A stretch of DNA of 7,804 nucleotides from Methanothrix sp. (GTDB lineage Archaea > Halobacteriota > Methanosarcinia > Methanotrichales > Methanotrichaceae): positions 1 to 7,804 of the forward strand of contig JAJRAT010000198.1 of the NCBI GenBank assembly GCA_028682845.1. The letters run 5' to 3'. Shown here piece by piece: positions 5,701-7,804 of the stretch. Within the stretch, counting starts at the first letter, position 1; every line of letters starts with the position of its first letter. The notes beneath the pieces were generated by a model. That model did not search any database and was not told where the DNA came from. It saw only the letters and a program-made list of their open reading frames with translations. Position numbers and translations under genes: made by a program.

Positions 5701-6571
5701 GAAAGTTGACGGGTCCATAAAGATCTCGTCCGACAACCACACGCTGGAAATCCCGGTAAGCGTGTCCGTTGCCGGCACGACGCTGCAGGGCCTCAGCTCG
5801 TCCGCAGTGCAGGATGCCGACAACGACAGCCGCTTTGACCTGCTCAATCTCTCCTTCGGCGTGAATGTAACCGTGCCCGGAGACTTCAGGCTGGAGGCGA
5901 TGCTGGCGGATTGCAGCGGCCATGAAATCGAGCTGCTGAGCCGGAGCGCAGCGCTTCAGAAGAGCGGCCCAATCGAGGTGAGCGTCAACGGAAGCCGCAT
6001 CTGGATGAAGGGCATTTGCGGCCCGCTTCAGGTGAGCAATCTCATTCTCTACGACAAAAACGGAGACTACATCGACCGCTTTGAGAAGAACATAACCATC
6101 GACCGGGACCCCAAGCAGTTCCAGCCTCCAGCGGCATATCTCACCGGGGAATATGTCAACCGCACCACGAGCAGTAAGATAGCCGTGGGTGTAAATATAT
6201 CAGTGACAAAATCGGGCAACTATCAGGTGCGCGGCATCTTCGTTGACGATCGCGGTGAAAAGCTCGGCGAGGACAGCGTGGAAAGCAAGCTCGTGCCGGG
6301 AAATGCCACTCTCGTCCTGGGATTGAATCCCACCAAGTTCATGATGCTGGGTGAGCCCTCGAGGGTTTATCTGGTGGATCTGGTCTTCAGCCTGGACGGA
6401 AAAGAGCTGCAGCGAGTGGATGAGCCCTGGGCGTCCGAGATTATGGACCCGGCCGGCTTCAAAGTAGGCATAGGAGCGGCGAGCGGCGCGATTGGCTCTA
6501 ACCTGACCAATGAGAGCGCCAGAGAGGCCGGAACCCTGAAAATGGAGAACGGAAAGATGGTGATATCTTAA
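2792..6571 (+). CDS. secreted S8 (subtilisin-like) serine protease, large multi-domain
   Basis: The protein, 1259 residues from ATG 2792, is exported: residues 1-30 are a signal peptide (VRRN, hydrophobic core, LAVPALS). An inhibitor-I9-like propeptide spans about 57-125 (RIPVIVILKSG). A linker follows: three NQSSI repeats (134-148) and a Ser/Pro tract (155-188). The S8 domain is about 203-543 with the catalytic triad Asp225 (AVLDSGID), His258 (GHGTMVSG) and Ser485 (SGTSLSTPVAAG) and oxyanion Asn354 (AAGN); all are present, so it should be active. Beyond it lie a beta module (598-684), a PPC-like domain (690-790), a second PPC-like domain (847-933), a second copy of the beta module (936-998), and two related beta domains (1008-1099, 1114-1213). 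Many N-x-S/T sequons suggest surface glycosylation. The C-terminus (KMENGKMVIS) has no membrane helix, PGF motif or S-layer anchor. TTG 2786, 5 bases after GAAAGG, is an alternative start adding two residues. Substrate unknown. Confidence 0.93.
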   Translation: MVRRNSILVFAALLILAAHVLAVPALSLSQEIRLQESSIGQKVDAALAKKLSAGDGDRIPVIVILKSGTEGNFDKSGIKPDDFAVKYRYHLIPGLAGEATAKAIEKIARSDTVQGIYFDESAKVSAPDGNSSLNQSSINQSSINQSSINQLNFASSPSPSSSPSPSSPSSSPSSPQSSSPSSSLPPSPALDVASDSPVSPARYINADKLWEKGIDGKGVTVAVLDSGIDKNHPDLVGRVIGETNFITDEVSADDLLGHGTMVSGIIAGSGAASGGKYRGIAPGANLLNVKVIDSKGDGKVSDIIAGIEWAIFNGADVLSLSLGGINLGETNPPITMAADNAAAAGVVVCVAAGNRNSSQTGGQAATTSARQVDGGNSPVDLSGLPQSKDNNDKENNDVLLLLVPILMALPPGLIDSPGDGVNVITLGASDYQGRVAGFSGSGPTKDDRIKPDVVAPGVDIISTVPTGIDKLEYLDVYYAKESGTSLSTPVAAGLAALLLQQDKNLTPAGVKAAMIRGAQKLNDTNGQQYEEYYQGAGQIDAERSAQFLDSGVCAAIPDQWNAGRWAYLPSGKGVYVGLDTGADRPQKKIYALAPGDKDWSLRFVFVSNRERKSLKTEVSGEVSDWVSLQALPEHVTANDQVVFAASMTIPAGTPPGVYSGSIDISDGKEKILDIPISATVAGPFDIAKGQGTASGALKGNQWDYYYLNVSSGANELEAGLNWDTHDNDTNADLDLFLLSPTSEYYSGKQTDSGEEISVANPPSGKWLMAVHSENSSIVANYSLNGRVSLIKTTPQRWNIASAYPGTSDHNQFVVENQGQTLENLSYVGVINSVDMQELEGSVGQKEVWEKAINVTNRTKKISAGLNSRDKRNESEMLLVFEDPAGEPWDAALGSGNLGPIEILRPENGTWKVKVYGYNVPEAGQSFGITLKEYSEDQWTWIATRGPRRIESGSSGTIDADITIPQNPSAAKVDGSIKISSDNHTLEIPVSVSVAGTTLQGLSSSAVQDADNDSRFDLLNLSFGVNVTVPGDFRLEAMLADCSGHEIELLSRSAALQKSGPIEVSVNGSRIWMKGICGPLQVSNLILYDKNGDYIDRFEKNITIDRDPKQFQPPAAYLTGEYVNRTTSSKIAVGVNISVTKSGNYQVRGIFVDDRGEKLGEDSVESKLVPGNATLVLGLNPTKFMMLGEPSRVYLVDLVFSLDGKELQRVDEPWASEIMDPAGFKVGIGAASGAIGSNLTNESAREAGTLKMENGKMVIS
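3191..3242 (+). repeat. 15-base in-frame tandem repeat encoding NQSSI
   Basis: Units at 3191-3205 and 3221-3235 are identical (AACCAATCATCCATT). The middle unit 3206-3220 differs at two bases, and a truncated fourth begins at 3236. Each full unit encodes Asn-Gln-Ser-Ser-Ile, and each Asn-Gln-Ser is a potential N-glycosylation sequon. Being a multiple of three, copy number can vary without breaking the protease frame. Confidence 0.9.
3253..3358 (+). repeat. low-complexity Ser/Pro-coding tract
   Basis: The plus strand is nearly free of G here and is built from TCA, TCT, TCG, CCA and CCT triplets, coding a Ser/Pro linker (protease residues 155-188). It is a degenerate simple repeat rather than a perfect microsatellite. 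The acidic frame on the opposite strand over this tract is a by-product of the composition. Confidence 0.85.
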
Positions 6572-6578
6572 CACCCAA

Positions 6579-6600
6579 TTTTTGGCCGTTCTCTTTTTCA
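6579..6600 (+). terminator. T-rich transcription terminator after the protease gene
   Basis: Eight bases after the protease stop codon, the plus strand has TTTTT (about 6579-6583) and CTCTTTTTC (about 6591-6599). Archaeal RNA polymerase commonly terminates at such U-rich runs without a hairpin. The next gene starts 56 bases after the protease stop and has no obvious TATA box, so some read-through into it is possible. Confidence 0.45.
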
Positions 6601-6627
6601 TCTCCTTCGCGCCAAGGCTAGAGTAAA

Positions 6628-7626
6628 ATGTCTCTCTTTCACATTACTCGGGAATCGGATATCCCACTGGTGGGCTGTCTCTACTTCGGCATCATCGACC
6701 GGGGCAGCAACCTCCTGCAGATCCGCCCCAGTTGCAGTTGCAACCTCTCCTGTCCATTTTGCTCCGTGGACGCGGGGCCGTTGACCAGGACGCGGGTGAC
6801 AAACTACGAGGTGGAGCTGGACTATCTCATGGAAGCTGTCGAGGAGATCGCCCACTTCAAGGGGCCGGGAGTGGAGTGCCACATCGACTCGCCCGGCGAG
6901 CCCATGCTCTATCCCGATATCGCAGAGCTGGTGGGCCAACTGAAAGCCGTTCCGGAGGTCGCCGTGGTTTCCATGCAAAGCAACGGAACCCTGCTCGACG
7001 AAGAAAAGATCCTGAAACTTGAGGCCGCCGGCCTGGACAGGATCAATCTCTCCATCCACGCCCTCTCACCGGATAAGGCCCGCTTTCTGGCTGGAGCCGA
7101 TTGGTTTGACATCGAGAAGATCAAGGAAACGGCAAAACGGATCGCAGAGAGCAAGATCGACCTCTTGATTGCGCCCGTCCATATTCCCGGTTTGAATGAC
7201 GATGAGATGCTGAAGTTGATTGAATTCGCCAAGCAGATCGGAGCCGGCAAGCGGTGGCCGCCTCTGGGCATTCAGAAGTTCGAGCATTACCGGCTGGGCA
7301 GGTCGCCCGGCAAGGTCAAGGCAGGTAACTGGTGGCATTTTTACAGTCGCACCATGCCGGAATGGGAGAAGCGGTCATCGATGCCTTTGCGCTTGAAGCC
7401 CCAGGATTTCGGCATTGTCAAGCGGCCCATGATCCCGACGGTCTTCGAGAAGAGAGAAAAGGTGAAAGTGGAGATCAAAGCACCGGGATGGGTGCGCGGC
7501 GAGCAGTTGGGTGTGGCCAAAAATAGGGTCGTCTCCGTGATGGACTGCCCCACTACGAGCGGAAGCGTGCGGGTGCAGATCGTCAGCAACAAGCACAACA
7601 TCTACGTGGGAGTGCCGACCAGATAG
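6628..7626 (+). CDS. radical SAM protein with TRAM-like C-terminal tail, function unknown
   Basis: The 332-residue protein has the radical SAM cluster motif Cys38-x3-Cys42-x2-Cys45 (CNLSCPFC), with two further cysteines nearby (Cys7 is distant in sequence, Cys36 adjacent). DSPGEPMLYPD (Gly90-Glu91-Pro92) is the SAM-binding GGEP-type motif, and SNGTLL (118-123) and LSIHALSPDKA (from 141) are the usual later strands of the barrel. This predicts reductive cleavage of S-adenosylmethionine at a 4Fe-4S cluster. After a distinctive middle part (IQKFEHYRLGR, 215-225), the tail at about 275-332 is beta-rich (VKVEIKAPGWVRGEQLG, VRVQIVSNKHNIYVGVP) and resembles the RNA-binding TRAM fold. There is no N-terminal UPF0004 domain, so it is not a standard MiaB or e-MtaB methylthiotransferase. 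An RNA substrate is a guess. The ATG start has only a weak AAGG 10 bases upstream. It may be read with the protease or separately. Confidence 0.88.
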   Translation: MSLFHITRESDIPLVGCLYFGIIDRGSNLLQIRPSCSCNLSCPFCSVDAGPLTRTRVTNYEVELDYLMEAVEEIAHFKGPGVECHIDSPGEPMLYPDIAELVGQLKAVPEVAVVSMQSNGTLLDEEKILKLEAAGLDRINLSIHALSPDKARFLAGADWFDIEKIKETAKRIAESKIDLLIAPVHIPGLNDDEMLKLIEFAKQIGAGKRWPPLGIQKFEHYRLGRSPGKVKAGNWWHFYSRTMPEWEKRSSMPLRLKPQDFGIVKRPMIPTVFEKREKVKVEIKAPGWVRGEQLGVAKNRVVSVMDCPTTSGSVRVQIVSNKHNIYVGVPTR

Positions 7627-7669
7627 TCGAGCGAGAATTATCGAACTAATAAATAGTTGAACTTATAAA
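7627..7669. terminator. AT-rich convergent intergenic region, probable bidirectional terminator
   Basis: These 43 bases lie between the stop codons of two converging genes. They contain a small hairpin (AACTA, loop ATAAA, TAGTT, 7644-7658). The T-rich run TATATATTTTT (7671-7681) ends plus-strand reading just inside the opposite gene. On the minus strand, AATTTATAAG and CTATTTATTAG follow the stop. Only the composition and position suggest termination. Confidence 0.4.
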
Positions 7670-7804
7670 TTATATATTTTTCAGTGCAGATCTCAATGCC
7701 GCTTTAGCAGCTCGAATTTCTTCATAGCTGTATGCCGGAGTCAACTGATCACGACGAGCCTCTTCCAGTGCCGCAGTCAGGGCCTTCATAGTCTCCACCG
7801 ATCC
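7670..7804 (-). CDS. unidentified protein, C-terminal 44 residues (enters from right edge)
   Basis: The frame is open from the window edge (GGA at 7804) to TAA at 7670-7672. The 44 residues read GSVETMKALTAALEEARRDQ followed by LTPAYSYEEIRAAKAALRSALKNI: two probable amphipathic helices rich in Ala, Glu, Lys and Arg around a LTPAYSYEE turn. It is convergent with the radical SAM gene. I do not recognise the family; a short helical regulator or antitoxin-like tail is one possibility but nothing shows it. Internal ATG or GTG codons could also make this a very short complete protein. Coding is supported by the open frame, sensible composition and a stop placed just before an AT-rich spacer. Confidence 0.5.
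   Translation of the reverse strand, partial: GSVETMKALTAALEEARRDQLTPAYSYEEIRAAKAALRSALKNI

Noticed and set aside
7644..7658. Hairpin after the radical SAM gene as an intrinsic bacterial-type terminator
   Set aside because: The stem is only five base pairs, AT-rich and unstable; the T-rich composition is a better explanation for termination in an archaeon.

Overview
The window looks like chromosome from a methanogenic archaeon, most plausibly Methanosarcinales or Methanotrichales (Methanothrix-like). This is an inference from gene content and style: archaetidyl-lipid head-group genes next to an archaeosortase, a probable methanopterin-pathway aldolase (MptD), a large multi-domain secreted subtilisin rich in N-glycosylation sequons, archaeal-type Shine-Dalgarno sequences complementary to the 16S tail, and moderately high GC by eye. 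No rRNA, tRNA, CRISPR array or insertion sequence was seen.

Layout. Positions 1-188 (minus) hold the N-terminal part of a small TM2-like membrane protein that runs off the left edge. Positions 350-2686 (minus) form a tightly packed operon, in transcription order archaeosortase (artA), archaetidylserine decarboxylase (asd), archaetidylserine synthase (pssA) and a probable dihydroneopterin aldolase (mptD). Junctions inside the operon are 4-base stop/start overlaps (TTGA, ATGA). mptD appears to begin inside the 3' end of pssA and has no ATG, GTG or TTG before its conserved N-terminal region. A 105-base divergent promoter region (2687-2791) separates this operon from a 1259-residue secreted S8 protease on the plus strand (2792-6571). 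A radical SAM protein with a TRAM-like C-terminal tail follows on the same strand (6628-7626). A convergent gene enters from the right edge on the minus strand (7670-7804); only its last 44 codons are present.

How the genes fit together. PssA makes archaetidylserine from CDP-archaeol and serine, and Asd decarboxylates it to archaetidylethanolamine. ArtA removes a C-terminal sorting segment from surface proteins and joins them to a lipid. In haloarchaea, ArtA is genetically tied to these same two lipid enzymes, so the artA-asd-pssA block reads as a surface-protein lipid-anchoring module that makes its own lipid. The divergently transcribed protease is exported and probably glycosylated, but it has no sorting signal, so any link to ArtA is only positional. 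mptD appears to be carried as the last cistron without a clear pathway link.

The best leads are the mptD start (a near-perfect Shine-Dalgarno followed by ACG), a 12-codon open frame overlapping the artA start, and the protease architecture: a NQSSI/Ser-Pro linker between propeptide and catalytic domain, a hydrophobic insertion in the catalytic domain, and two sets of duplicated C-terminal beta modules. I did not find a clearly new defence or mobile system.
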